Below, one piece after another: positions 36,123-45,100 of a stretch of 64,000 nucleotides of DNA; the first letter of the stretch is position 1, and every line of letters begins with the position of its first letter. Under the pieces are notes generated by a model. It saw only the letters and a list, made by a program, of their open reading frames with translations. It did not search any database and was not told where the DNA came from. Source of the stretch: Stenotrophomonas sp. MYb238 (lineage in GTDB: Bacteria > Pseudomonadota > Gammaproteobacteria > Xanthomonadales > Xanthomonadaceae); the NCBI RefSeq assembly GCF_009496535.1, contig NZ_WIDL01000014.1:50526-114525 (forward strand), written 5' to 3'. The translations under genes were made by a program, and so were the position numbers.

Positions 36123-37025
36123 TTGGCCGCCACCGCGCCACCGCTGATTCCCGCCGACGTGCGCAGCCGCCTGCGCGGCCTGCGGCTGTTGCCGCAACGG
36201 GCCAGCGGCAGCCGCGGCATCGGCATGCACGCCAGCCGCAGCCGCGGCGCCGGGCTGGAGTTCGCGCAGTACCGCGCCTACGAGCCCGGCGACGAACTGC
36301 GCCAGATCGACTGGAAGCTCTACGCGCGCTCGGACCGCTTCTTCGTGCGCGAATCCGAGCGCGAAAGCCCGCTCACCGTGTGGCTGCTGCTCGACACCAC
36401 CGCCTCGATGGCGCAGGCCGACCAGGCGCGACGCGACTGGACCCGCCTGCAGGCGGCCAGCGCGCTGGCCGCCTGCGTAGTCGAACTGGCGTTGCAGCAG
36501 GGCGATGCCTTCGGCCTGGTCGCCATCGGCGGCGACGGCGTGCGCCTGGTGCCGGCCGGCCATGGCCTGCGCCAGCGCGACCGCCTGCATCTGCAGCTGC
36601 ACGCGCTGCGCGCGCAGGGCCGGTGGCCGGCGCAGGAACGGCTGGCACCGGTGTGGGAACGCATCGCCGCCAACGACCTGGTGGTGATGATCGGCGACGG
36701 CTTCGACGAGGATGCGGTCGCATTGGCCGAGCGCCTGGCCAGGGCCGGCCGCGACGTCGTGCACCTGCAGCTGCTGACCGCCGAGGAGCGCGACTTCCCG
36801 TTCCGCGATGGCCACCGTTTCCGCGACCCGGAAACCGGCGACGAGCTGCTCAGCGACGGTGCGACGGTACGCGCCAACTACCTGGCCCGCTTCGCCGAGG
36901 CGCGGCGCACGCTGGATGCGCGCCTGCAGGCCGCCGGCATCCGCCACGACACCGGCTTCCTCGACGAAGCCATCGACGCCCCGCTGCAACGGCTGTCCGC
37001 TCGCCGTGGAGGCAACGGCGCATGA
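36123..37025 (+). CDS. DUF58 domain protein
   Basis: A 300-residue protein with the DUF58 signature GAGLEFAQYRAYEPGDELRQIDWKLYARSDRFFVRE around residues 40-75, followed by a VWA-like strand WLLLDTTASMAQ (a MIDAS-like D-x-T-x-S pattern). The family partners MoxR ATPases. The start is TTG at 36123; there is no in-frame ATG nearby and the conserved N-terminal PADVRSRLRGLRLL requires a start this far upstream. No membrane segment seen. The stop overlaps the ATG of the next gene (ATGA). Confidence 0.88.
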   Translation: MAATAPPLIPADVRSRLRGLRLLPQRASGSRGIGMHASRSRGAGLEFAQYRAYEPGDELRQIDWKLYARSDRFFVRESERESPLTVWLLLDTTASMAQADQARRDWTRLQAASALAACVVELALQQGDAFGLVAIGGDGVRLVPAGHGLRQRDRLHLQLHALRAQGRWPAQERLAPVWERIAANDLVVMIGDGFDEDAVALAERLARAGRDVVHLQLLTAEERDFPFRDGHRFRDPETGDELLSDGATVRANYLARFAEARRTLDARLQAAGIRHDTGFLDEAIDAPLQRLSARRGGNGA

Positions 37026-38182
37026 GCCTGGTGTGGCTGTTCCCGGCGGGGCTGGCCGCGCTGGCGGCGTTGCTGCTGCCATTGTTGATCCACCTGGCGC
37101 GGCGCGACGAGCAGCGGCTGGTCGACTTCGCCGCGCTGCGCTGGCTGTCGGCCAGGCCGCGCCCGCGCCGGCGCATCCGCTTCGACGACTGGCCGCTGCT
37201 GCTGGTGCGGCTGCTGCTGCTCGCGCTGCTGGCGGTGCTGCTGGCGCGGCCGGCGCTGGAAGGCGTCGAAGATGTCGCGCCGCGCGTCGCCGTGGTGCCC
37301 GGCGTGGACCTTGCCGCCGCGCGCACTGCCGTCGCTGCGGACCAGGCGCGGTGGCTGTGGCTGGCGCCGGGTTTCCCCGCGCTCGACGCACCCGCCGCCG
37401 CTTCGCCCCCGCAATCGGTCGCCAGCCTGCTGCGCGAGCTGGATGCGTCGCTGCCGGCCACGGCACCGCTCACCGTGGTCGTGCCGTCGGTGCTGGACGG
37501 GCTGGACGCGCAGCGGCCGCAGCTGTCGCGCGCGGTGCGCTGGGAGGTGGTCGAGACCGCGCCGTCGGCCACCGGCGCCACTGCCACTGCCGCTACGGCG
37601 ACACCGCGCCTGCACATCCGCCACGACGACGCCGGCGCCGCCGCCCTGCCCTGGCTGCGTGCCGTCGGCCAGGCGTGGAACGCCGCCACGCCGATGGACA
37701 TCGCCGGCGACGACCGCCCCTTCGACGACGACGATGGCGTGCGCGTCTGGCTCTCGGCCAGACCGGTTCCCGAGGCAGTACAGGCGTGGGCACGCGATGG
37801 CGGCCGGCTGCTGGTCGATGCCCGCACGCCGTTGCCCAGTTCCACGCAGCGCCTGCCGTTGTGGCGCGACGACAGTGGCGCAACGGTGATCGAGCAGCTC
37901 GATGGCACCCACGCGCAATGGCTGCGCTGGGCCGCACCGCTGCAGCCGGCAGCAATGCCCGTCCTGCTGGATGCAGGTTTCCCGCAGCGCCTGCGCGACC
38001 TGTTGCAGGCACCACCCGCGCCCACGCGTGCATGGGCGACGGCCATGCAACCGGATAGCGGCGCCGCCGCATGGCCGCAGCCGGCGTACGAACCCGTGCC
38101 GTGGCTGGCCGCGGCCATCGCCCTGCTGTTCCTGCTGGAACGCTGGATGGCCAGCGCGCGCCGGCGCCGGGGGCAGGCATGA
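37022..38182 (+). CDS. BatA-like membrane protein (aerotolerance N-terminal domain)
   Basis: A 386-residue membrane protein. The N-terminus MSLVWLFPAGLAALAALLLPLLIHLARR plus the helix at about 57-75 matches the BatA/aerotolerance-regulator N-terminal domain (LLIHLxxRxxxRxVxFxALRWL). The central part is a periplasmic or cytosolic Ala-rich domain containing two dinucleotide-like strands, and a C-terminal helix (about 362-381) precedes an Arg-rich tail. Predicted partner of the MoxR/DUF58 pair in an inner-membrane complex. It is coupled at both ends through ATGA overlaps. Confidence 0.8.
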   Translation: MSLVWLFPAGLAALAALLLPLLIHLARRDEQRLVDFAALRWLSARPRPRRRIRFDDWPLLLVRLLLLALLAVLLARPALEGVEDVAPRVAVVPGVDLAAARTAVAADQARWLWLAPGFPALDAPAAASPPQSVASLLRELDASLPATAPLTVVVPSVLDGLDAQRPQLSRAVRWEVVETAPSATGATATAATATPRLHIRHDDAGAAALPWLRAVGQAWNAATPMDIAGDDRPFDDDDGVRVWLSARPVPEAVQAWARDGGRLLVDARTPLPSSTQRLPLWRDDSGATVIEQLDGTHAQWLRWAAPLQPAAMPVLLDAGFPQRLRDLLQAPPAPTRAWATAMQPDSGAAAWPQPAYEPVPWLAAAIALLFLLERWMASARRRRGQA

Positions 38183-40323
38183 ACCCGCAGGCATTGCTGC
38201 GCAGCGCGCGGCGCCGGGTGGTGCTGATCGCGCTGGCCGGCGGCGTGCCGCTAGCGCTGGCGCTCGGCCTGCTCGCCATGCGCATGGCCGGCTTCGATGC
38301 CGGCAGCGTCGCGCTCACGCTCGCGCTGCTCGCCGCCGCGGGTCTGGCCACCTGGCGCGCGCGGCGGCTGGATGCGCGCTGGCTGGTCGCGCGCCTGGAT
38401 GAGCAGCCGCGCTTCGAGGACAGCGCGGACCTGCTGTTCGCCACGCCGGAAACGCTGAATCCGCTGCAGCGGCGCCAGCGCGCGCGCATCGAGCAACGCC
38501 TGCGCGCGACGCCGCCCGACCTGCGTCCGCGCTGGCCGTGGCCGCGCCTGCTCGCGTGCTCCGGCATCGCACTGCTGGTCGCGGTCGCCGCCATGCTGTG
38601 GCCGCGCGATGCGGGAATGGCTACCGCGGATGTCCGCGATGGAGGCGCCGTACATTCCGCAGTGACGACACCGCCCGCACTGCGCGGCGCCCGCCTCGAA
38701 GTGACGCCGCCGGCCTACACCGGCCAACCCACCAGCGCCGGCGAGAAGCTCGACGCGCGCGCCCTGCAGGGCAGCCGCCTGCACTGGCAGCTGCGGTTCG
38801 CGCCGCAGCCGCAACGGGCGTGGCTGCAGTTCCACGATGGCCGCCGCCTGCCGCTGCAACGCGACGGCGACCGCTGGCAGGCCGGCGAAACCCTGCAGCG
38901 CTCCGGCCTGTACCGCATCGTCGCCGAACCCGCGCTGGCCGAGGCCGGGCGCGCATGGCGGCTGGAGGTGGTGCCGGACCGGCCGCCGCAGGTGAAGGTG
39001 ATCGAACCGGCGCAGACGCTCAGCCAGGCCGCGCCGCGCCAGCGCCGCTGGCCGCTGCGCTTCGAGGCCAGCGACGACTTCGGCGTCGCCGCCGGCGCGC
39101 TGCTGGAGCTCACCACCGCCAAGGGCAGCGGCGAGAACATCGACTTCCAGCAGCGTCGCGTCGAACTGGCCGGCGGCGGCACCGCCACCGCCCGCCGCTT
39201 CGCCCATGACGTCGACCTGGGCGCGCTGGGCGTCGGCCCCGGCGACGAAGTGGTCGCGCGCCTGACCGTGCGCGACAACCGCGCGCCGCAGCCGCAGCAG
39301 GCGCGCAGCCCCAGCCTGATCCTGCGCCTGCCCAGCGAGCAGGAGGTGCAGACCAGCGACCTGGAAGGCGCGATCAAGAAAGTGATGCCGGCCTATTTCC
39401 GCAGCCAGCGCCAGATCATCCTCGACGCCGAGGCGCTGCTGAAACAGCGCGGCGCGCTCGATGCCGATACCTTCCCCCGCCGTTCGGACGCCATCGGCGT
39501 GGACCAGCGCATCCTGCGCCTGCGCTACGGCCAGTTCCTCGGCGAGGAGGCCGAAGGCGGCGCCAAGCCACCGCCGACCGGCGATCACCTGCCCACCGGC
39601 GACGCACCGGCCGACGACCACGCGCACGACGACGGCCACGACCACGGCCACGAACAGGCCGGCAACGCAGGCGCCGCCCCGGCCTTCGGCAGCGCCACCG
39701 ACGTGCTCGCCGAATACGGCCACACCCACGACCACGCCGAGGCCGCCACCCTGCTCGATCCGCAGACCCGCGCCATCCTCAAGGCCGCGCTCGACCAGAT
39801 GTGGCAGTCCGAAGGCCAGCTGCGCCAGGGCCATCCCGACAAGGCGCTGCCCTACGCCTACAAGGCGCTGGGGTTCATCAAGCAGGTACAGCAGGCCGAA
39901 CGCGTCTACCTGGCGCGGGTCGGCCCCGAGCTGCCGCCGATCGACATGGCGCGACGCATGGGCGGCAAGCGCGAGGGCCTGGGCAACCGCGGCCTGCAGC
40001 TGCCGCCACGCGCCGGCGGCGACGCCACGCCCGCCGACGTCTGGCGCGCGCTGGCGACGGCGGACGCGGCGGTGGACCTGGATGCGCTGTCGCGCTGGCT
40101 CGACGCGCATCCGCAGGCCGTGCCCGATCCGCTCGACCTCGCCGCCGCCATCGACGACCTGCGCCAGCAACCCGGTTGTCGCGCCTGCCGGCAGCGCCTG
40201 CGCGACCAGCTGTGGCCGGCGCTGTCGCGCGCGCCCGGCCCCCCGCCGCGACGCGACGCCGCCGACGCCATGGGCCGCCGCTATCTGGACGCGCTGGCCG
40301 CGCCACGGGAGAGCGCACGATGA
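38179..40323 (+). CDS. DUF4175 domain protein with His-rich loop
   Basis: A 714-residue protein with three membrane helices near the N-terminus (about 13-35, 42-58 and 123-145) and a large soluble part. The order of blocks (LEVTPPAYTGQPTS, RFEASDDFGVAAGAL, LPSEQEVQTSDLEGAIKKVMPAYFRSQRQIILD) matches the DUF4175 family. Around residues 475-530 there is a strongly His/Asp-rich stretch (HAHDDGHDHGHE and YGHTHDHAE) that could bind divalent metal. The family is otherwise uncharacterised. Coupled by four-base overlaps on both sides. Confidence 0.8.
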   Translation: MNPQALLRSARRRVVLIALAGGVPLALALGLLAMRMAGFDAGSVALTLALLAAAGLATWRARRLDARWLVARLDEQPRFEDSADLLFATPETLNPLQRRQRARIEQRLRATPPDLRPRWPWPRLLACSGIALLVAVAAMLWPRDAGMATADVRDGGAVHSAVTTPPALRGARLEVTPPAYTGQPTSAGEKLDARALQGSRLHWQLRFAPQPQRAWLQFHDGRRLPLQRDGDRWQAGETLQRSGLYRIVAEPALAEAGRAWRLEVVPDRPPQVKVIEPAQTLSQAAPRQRRWPLRFEASDDFGVAAGALLELTTAKGSGENIDFQQRRVELAGGGTATARRFAHDVDLGALGVGPGDEVVARLTVRDNRAPQPQQARSPSLILRLPSEQEVQTSDLEGAIKKVMPAYFRSQRQIILDAEALLKQRGALDADTFPRRSDAIGVDQRILRLRYGQFLGEEAEGGAKPPPTGDHLPTGDAPADDHAHDDGHDHGHEQAGNAGAAPAFGSATDVLAEYGHTHDHAEAATLLDPQTRAILKAALDQMWQSEGQLRQGHPDKALPYAYKALGFIKQVQQAERVYLARVGPELPPIDMARRMGGKREGLGNRGLQLPPRAGGDATPADVWRALATADAAVDLDALSRWLDAHPQAVPDPLDLAAAIDDLRQQPGCRACRQRLRDQLWPALSRAPGPPPRRDAADAMGRRYLDALAAPRESAR

Positions 40324-42053
40324 TCTTCTGGCTGCCCCTGGCCCTCATCGCCCTGGCCGTGCTGCTCGCCAGCCTGCGCCTGTGCCTGCCGCCGCGGCCG
40401 CCGCTCGCACGCCTGGGCGTGCTGCTGGCGCTGCAACTGGCGGCGGCGGCGCTGCTCGCGCTGACCCTGTTCCCGCCGCGGCACGCCGTGCCTGCCGGTA
40501 CGCTGCTGGTCGCCACCGCCGGCGCGACCGCGGCGGACCTGGCGGCCGTTCCCGCCGCCGTACGGCTGCGCCTGCCGGAAGCGACGGCACTGACGGGCGT
40601 GGACCGGGTGCCGGATCTGGCCACCGCGCTGCGCCGGCATCCGGGCACGCGCGAACTCGTCGTCGTCGGCCAGGGCCTGCCGGCGCGCGACCGCGATACC
40701 GCGGCACCGCCGCTGCGCTTCCATGCCGGCGCCGCCCCGCGCGGACTGGTCGAACTGCTGGCACCGCCACCGCTCGCCGCGGGCGCGCATTTCGAGGTCG
40801 GCACGCGCGTGCAGGGCCTGCCGCAGGCGCGGGTGGAACTGCTCGATCCGGCCGGGCATCGCGTCGCCATCGCCACGCCCGGCAACGATGGCCGCGTGCG
40901 CCTGGCCGCCAGCGCACGTGATGCCGGCGACGTCGAATTCGCCCTGCGTGCGCTCAACGGCGACGGCAAGGTGCTCGACCGGTTGCCGGTGCCCGTGCGC
41001 GTGCAGGCGGTACCCGCGCCCGCGCTGCGCCTGCTCGCCGGCGCACCCGGGCCGGAACTGAAATACCTGCAGCGCTGGGCCGCCGACACCGGCGCAACCC
41101 TGCAGACCGGCATCAGCGTCGGCGGCGGCGTGCAGCTGGGCGACGCGCCGCAGGCCATCGACGCGGCCAGCCTCGCCAGGCTCGACCTGCTGCTGCTCGA
41201 CGAACGCCGTCTGGCCGCGCTGTCGTCGGCGCAGCGCGCGGCCATCGCCGCGGCCATGCACGAAGGCCTTGGCGTGCTGGTGCGCATGGGCGGCGCGCTC
41301 GATAGCAACGCCCGCCGCATCCTGCGCGAATGGGGGCTGGACGCGCGCGGCGGCGAGCGGACCGCCACGGTGAAGCTGCGCGATGCCGATGCCGCCAGCG
41401 GCGAAGGCACCGCGCCGGCGCCGCTGGACATCGAGCGCTTCGACCTGGCGTTCGCCGACACCGGCGTGGTGCCGCTGCTGCGCGCCGCCGACGGCAGCGC
41501 GATCGGCGGCTGGCGCGCCGTCGGCCGCGGGCGCGTCGGCGTGCTGCCGGTCGCCGACAGCTACGCCCTGGTGCTCGCCGGCCACGCCGACGCCCATGCC
41601 GAACTGTGGAACCGCGTGCTGGCGACGCTGGCGCGGCCGCTGCCGGCATCGCCGCTGGCCCGGGTGCCAGCCTGGGCCTGGGCCGGCGAACGCACCGCGC
41701 TGTGCGGGCTGCCCGATGGCGCGCGGATCGAAGCGCCCGATGGCGGCACCACCACGCTGGTGACCGATCCGCGCGCCGGCAACTGCGGCGGCTGGTGGCC
41801 GCGACAGGCCGGCTGGCACCGCGTCGTCGCCGGCGACGCCGCTGCCGGCGTGCGGGTCATCGACCCGGCCGGCGCACGCGCCCTGCACGCACAGGCCACC
41901 CGCGAAGCCACGTCGGCCCTGCGCGGCGGCACCGGGACTGCCGGCACTACCGCGCTGCCGGTGTCCGGCCCGCGCTGGCCGTGGCTGCTGGGTTTCGTGC
42001 TGGTGGCAGGCCTGCTGTGGTGGCTGGAACGCAGGCGGCCCGTCACCGCGTGA
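40320..42053 (+). CDS. Membrane-anchored protein, last gene of the MoxR-DUF4175 run
   Basis: A 577-residue protein with two N-terminal membrane helices (about 1-20 and 29-50), a large Ala/Asp-rich soluble domain and one C-terminal helix (WPWLLGFVLVAGLLWWLER). The ARVELLDPAGHRVAIATPGNDGRVRL region resembles a carboxypeptidase-regulatory-like beta fold, and LDLLLLDERRLAALSSAQRAAIAAAMHEGLGVLVRMGG resembles the glutamine-amidotransferase-like domain seen in BatA/BatB-like operon proteins. I do not recognise a specific family. Its ATG overlaps the stop of the DUF4175 gene. Confidence 0.75.
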   Translation: MIFWLPLALIALAVLLASLRLCLPPRPPLARLGVLLALQLAAAALLALTLFPPRHAVPAGTLLVATAGATAADLAAVPAAVRLRLPEATALTGVDRVPDLATALRRHPGTRELVVVGQGLPARDRDTAAPPLRFHAGAAPRGLVELLAPPPLAAGAHFEVGTRVQGLPQARVELLDPAGHRVAIATPGNDGRVRLAASARDAGDVEFALRALNGDGKVLDRLPVPVRVQAVPAPALRLLAGAPGPELKYLQRWAADTGATLQTGISVGGGVQLGDAPQAIDAASLARLDLLLLDERRLAALSSAQRAAIAAAMHEGLGVLVRMGGALDSNARRILREWGLDARGGERTATVKLRDADAASGEGTAPAPLDIERFDLAFADTGVVPLLRAADGSAIGGWRAVGRGRVGVLPVADSYALVLAGHADAHAELWNRVLATLARPLPASPLARVPAWAWAGERTALCGLPDGARIEAPDGGTTTLVTDPRAGNCGGWWPRQAGWHRVVAGDAAAGVRVIDPAGARALHAQATREATSALRGGTGTAGTTALPVSGPRWPWLLGFVLVAGLLWWLERRRPVTA

Positions 42054-42083
42054 CGGCACCGCCGCGGCGCATCCGGCGACCGC

Positions 42084-43562
42084 TCAGTGCCCGGCTCCCG
42101 TGCCCGCATCGGTGTGGCGGTGCGTGCCCAGCCGCTCCACCAGGGATTCGCTGGCCTGGTTCAGGCCCACCACCTCCACGCTGGCGCCGTGCCGGCGCAG
42201 CTTGAACACCACCCGGTCCAGCGCCGCCACCGCGCTGGTGTCCCAGAAATGGGCGTCGCCCAGGTCGATGACCACCCGCGACGACGCGTGCAGGTAGTCG
42301 AAACTGTTGGCGAACTGGACCGCCGAGGCGAAGAACACCTGGCCGTGCACGCGGTAGACGCGCGCGCCGTCATCGGCAGTGACCGCGTCCACGCGCAGCA
42401 TGCGGCCGACGCGGCGAGTGAACGACAGCGCGGTGAGCAGCACGCCGGTGAGCACGCCCTTGGCCAGGTCGTGCGTGGCCACGGTGACCACGACGGTGCC
42501 GAGCATGATGAGGTTGGCGCTGGCCGGGTGGGTCCTGAACTCGCGCAGGCTTTTCCAGTGGAAGGTGCCGATGCTGACCATGATCATCACCGCCACCAGC
42601 GCCGCCATCGGGATACGCGACACCCAGTCCGAGGCGTACACCACCAGCAGCAGCAACAGCACGCCGGCGACCAGACAGGACAGGCGCCCGCGGCCGCCGG
42701 AGGAGACGTTGATCATCGACTGGCCGATCATCGCGCAGCCGGCCATGCCGCCGAACAGCCCGGCCACGACATTGGCCGCGCCCTGCCCGGCGCATTCGCG
42801 GCGGCGGTCGGTCGGGGTGTCGGTGGCGTCCTCGACGATCTGCGCGGTCATCAGCGATTCGAGCAGGCCCACCACCGCCAGCGTCGCCGACACCGGCAGC
42901 AGGATGCGCAGCGTCTCCCGCGTCCACGGAATGTCGGGGAACAGGAATACCGGCAGGCTGTCGGGCAGCTGGCCCATGTCGCCGACGGTGCGGATGTCCA
43001 GGTCCAGCCAGATCGCCGCGGCGGTCATCGCCACGATCGCCACCAGCGCCGACGGCACCGCGCGGGTCAGGCGCGGCAGCAGGTAGATGATCGCCAGCGC
43101 GGCCGCGCACATCGCATAAACCGGCCACGCCTTTCCGGTCAATTCCGGCAGCTGCGCCAGGAAGATCAGGATCGCCAGCGCGTTGACGAAGCCGACCACG
43201 ACCGAGCGCGAGACGAAACGCATCAGCGTGTTCAGGCGCAGCGCGGCGGCCAGCATCTGCAGCAGGCCGGCAAGGATGCTCGCCGCGAACAGGTACTGCA
43301 GGCCGTGGTCGCGGACCAGGTCCACCATCACCAGTACCATCGCGCCGGTGGCCGCGGAGATCATGCCCGGCCGGCCGCCGGCGATGGCGGTGACCACAGC
43401 GATGCAGAACGACGCGTACAGGCCGACCTTGGGATCGACGCCGGCGATGAGGGAGAAGGCGATGGCCTCGGGGATCAGGGCCAGGGCGACGAGCGTGCCG
43501 GACAGGATGTCGCCGCGGACATTGCCCAGCCACTGCTCGCGCAGGGAGTGATTGACGGACAT
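42084..43562 (-). CDS. SulP-family anion transporter with STAS domain
   Basis: A 492-residue inner-membrane transporter. The SulP core spans about residues 1-385, with the signature region [33 protein letters not shown] near the N-terminus and [25 protein letters not shown] in the middle, and is followed by a cytosolic STAS domain (about 400-480, [23 protein letters not shown]). Members carry sulfate, bicarbonate or dicarboxylates; this cannot be resolved here. There is no adjacent carbonic anhydrase or sulfur gene. It ends 30 bases from the convergent MoxR-run gene. Confidence 0.9.
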   Translation of the reverse strand: MSVNHSLREQWLGNVRGDILSGTLVALALIPEAIAFSLIAGVDPKVGLYASFCIAVVTAIAGGRPGMISAATGAMVLVMVDLVRDHGLQYLFAASILAGLLQMLAAALRLNTLMRFVSRSVVVGFVNALAILIFLAQLPELTGKAWPVYAMCAAALAIIYLLPRLTRAVPSALVAIVAMTAAAIWLDLDIRTVGDMGQLPDSLPVFLFPDIPWTRETLRILLPVSATLAVVGLLESLMTAQIVEDATDTPTDRRRECAGQGAANVVAGLFGGMAGCAMIGQSMINVSSGGRGRLSCLVAGVLLLLLVVYASDWVSRIPMAALVAVMIMVSIGTFHWKSLREFRTHPASANLIMLGTVVVTVATHDLAKGVLTGVLLTALSFTRRVGRMLRVDAVTADDGARVYRVHGQVFFASAVQFANSFDYLHASSRVVIDLGDAHFWDTSAVAALDRVVFKLRRHGASVEVVGLNQASESLVERLGTHRHTDAGTGAGH

Positions 43563-43880
43563 GGAGGACTCCCGCGCATCGCACCGATGCGCTTCGGGCT
43601 GGAAAGAACGGATGCACGACCCTTCGTCCGCCGTTGCAGGGAACGGCGTCGTATCGATGCGCGAGGGTCAGGGCGGAGTCATCGCAACGGGGGACTGGCG
43701 CGGGGGACGCGGGATTCTAGTGCGGCCAGGGGCGCGCCACAAATCGCGCCGGCGCCGGGACGCACGGTCCGGCGGGGAGTGACGGCAACGGGACGGCGGG
43801 CTTCGCCGCCGTTGCCAGAGAGGAGCGGCGGCTCCATGCGCAGGGCACGGAACCGCCGTGACGTGCGGTCCGGGCGCGGC
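43563..43880. other. Intergenic region between SulP and esterase genes
   Basis: A 318-base gap upstream of sulP and downstream of the esterase gene (both minus strand). It contains a hairpin with arms GCGCATCG / CGATGCGC (43574-43592) in the sulP leader, and two long imperfect hairpins nearer the esterase stop (GGCAAC...GTTGCC, 43784-43816, and CGGCGG...CCGCCG, about 43827-43858) that might end esterase transcription but lack a T-run. I see no gene or known riboswitch. Confidence 0.45.
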
Positions 43881-45050
43881 TCAGTGCGCCGGCGCGTTCA
43901 CTTCGTGCGGCTTGCTGCCCTGCTCGGCGTCCATGCGGTTGCGCTCGTCGTGCAGGGTCTGCACCTGCTCCTTGCTCAGGCCGTCGTGCAGGGTGTCGCG
44001 CAGGCCGGTCAGCCAGGGGATGCGCTGGCGGTCGGGCAGCTGCCGCACCCACATGCGCAGGTCGTAGCGCTGCTCGGGCGTCATCTGCCAGTACGCGGCG
44101 GCCGTGGGTACCGGCGGCACCTGCAGCTGCGGCATCAGCAGGAAGGACACCGCGCGGCTGATCGCCGCGGGGATGACGGTGCCATGGTCCTCGCCGGCGA
44201 TCTCGTCGAAACGCGCGTCCACCGCGGTGCGCCCGGCCAGCGCGGTGGCCAGCGCGCGGCTGCTGTCCACCTGCGCGCGCTCCTTCTGCAGCAGCGCCAG
44301 CTTAGCGACGTTGGGCCGCGAGTACGCCAGCGGCGACAGCGCCTGCTCGTATTCGCCCGCGGTCAACAGCAGTTTGAGGGGCGCCGCCTGCGGCGGGCGC
44401 GCGGCCAGGGTGTCGGCCAGCCGGCGGGCGATGTCGCCGCGGTCGAACCAGATCGACGGGCTGGCCGCGATGCGCACGGCGAAGGCATCGGGTTTGCGCA
44501 GCATCGAATGCAGCACGAACAGGCCGCCGAAGGAATGCCCGAACAGCGCCTGCCGCGCCGGATCGACCGGCGCCAGCGCGCCGATGCGCGGCTTGAGCGT
44601 GCCCTCGATGAAATCGAGAAAGGCGTCGGCGCCGCCCGAGGCGGCGGTGACGCGCGGGCTGCCGCTGCCCGGCGGGGTCAGGTCCAGGGTGCGCGCCACG
44701 CCGACGTCCACGCCGTCGGGGTAGCCGATGCCCACCACCACGGTAGCCAGGTCGCGCGGCACGTCGGGGCGGCGTTCCATGGCGCGCACCGTTTCCATGG
44801 CGGTGAGGAACATGGCGTTGCCGTCCAGCACGTAGAGCACGCCGTAGCCGGCGGGCGGCGCCGGCTTGTCCGGCACCGACACGAAGATGCGGTAGGCGCG
44901 TCCGTCGACGGCCTCCAGGTCGAACTGCTGCGCGCCCTTGACCTGCAGCGGCGCAGCGGCGGACGCAACCGGGTGGCCCGGTGCGGCCGTCGCCATCGCC
45001 GGCGCCAAGGCAAGACCCAGCGCCAGCGCCACGGATACTGCTTTCATCAT
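43881..45050 (-). CDS. Secreted alpha/beta hydrolase, IroE/Fes-like esterase
   Basis: A 389-residue protein with signal peptide (MMKAVSVALALGLALAPAMATA) and an alpha/beta-hydrolase esterase domain of the putative esterase/IroE type: YRIFVSVPDKPAPPAGYGVLYVLDGNAMF near the N-terminus, VVVGIGYP, nucleophile Ser in LFGHSFGGLFVLH, and a likely catalytic His in GEDHGTVIP. IroE and Fes hydrolyse catecholate-siderophore trilactones; other members cleave different esters, so this is a family-level clue only. About 80 C-terminal residues after VSFLLMP form a helical extension (MTPEQRYDLRMWVRQLPDRQR) not present in IroE. It follows the TonB-dependent receptor gene after 50 bases on the same strand, separated by a strong hairpin. 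Confidence 0.82.
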   Translation of the reverse strand: MMKAVSVALALGLALAPAMATAAPGHPVASAAAPLQVKGAQQFDLEAVDGRAYRIFVSVPDKPAPPAGYGVLYVLDGNAMFLTAMETVRAMERRPDVPRDLATVVVGIGYPDGVDVGVARTLDLTPPGSGSPRVTAASGGADAFLDFIEGTLKPRIGALAPVDPARQALFGHSFGGLFVLHSMLRKPDAFAVRIAASPSIWFDRGDIARRLADTLAARPPQAAPLKLLLTAGEYEQALSPLAYSRPNVAKLALLQKERAQVDSSRALATALAGRTAVDARFDEIAGEDHGTVIPAAISRAVSFLLMPQLQVPPVPTAAAYWQMTPEQRYDLRMWVRQLPDRQRIPWLTGLRDTLHDGLSKEQVQTLHDERNRMDAEQGSKPHEVNAPAH

Positions 45051-45063
45051 TGCCTTGTCTCCC

Positions 45064-45092
45064 GGCCTGCCCGGCGCGATGCCGGGCAGGCC
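45064..45092 (-). promoter_or_regulatory. Perfect 12-bp hairpin between the receptor and esterase genes
   Basis: GGCCTGCCCGGC and GCCGGGCAGGCC flank a five-base loop just after the receptor stop and 14 bases before the esterase start. No T-run follows, so it may stabilise the receptor mRNA or attenuate read-through rather than end transcription. Confidence 0.5.
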
Positions 45093-45100
45093 TGCGTTGC

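Noticed and set aside
43574-43592. Possible riboswitch in the sulP leader
   Set aside because: Only a simple 8-bp hairpin is visible; no conserved riboswitch core could be recognised.
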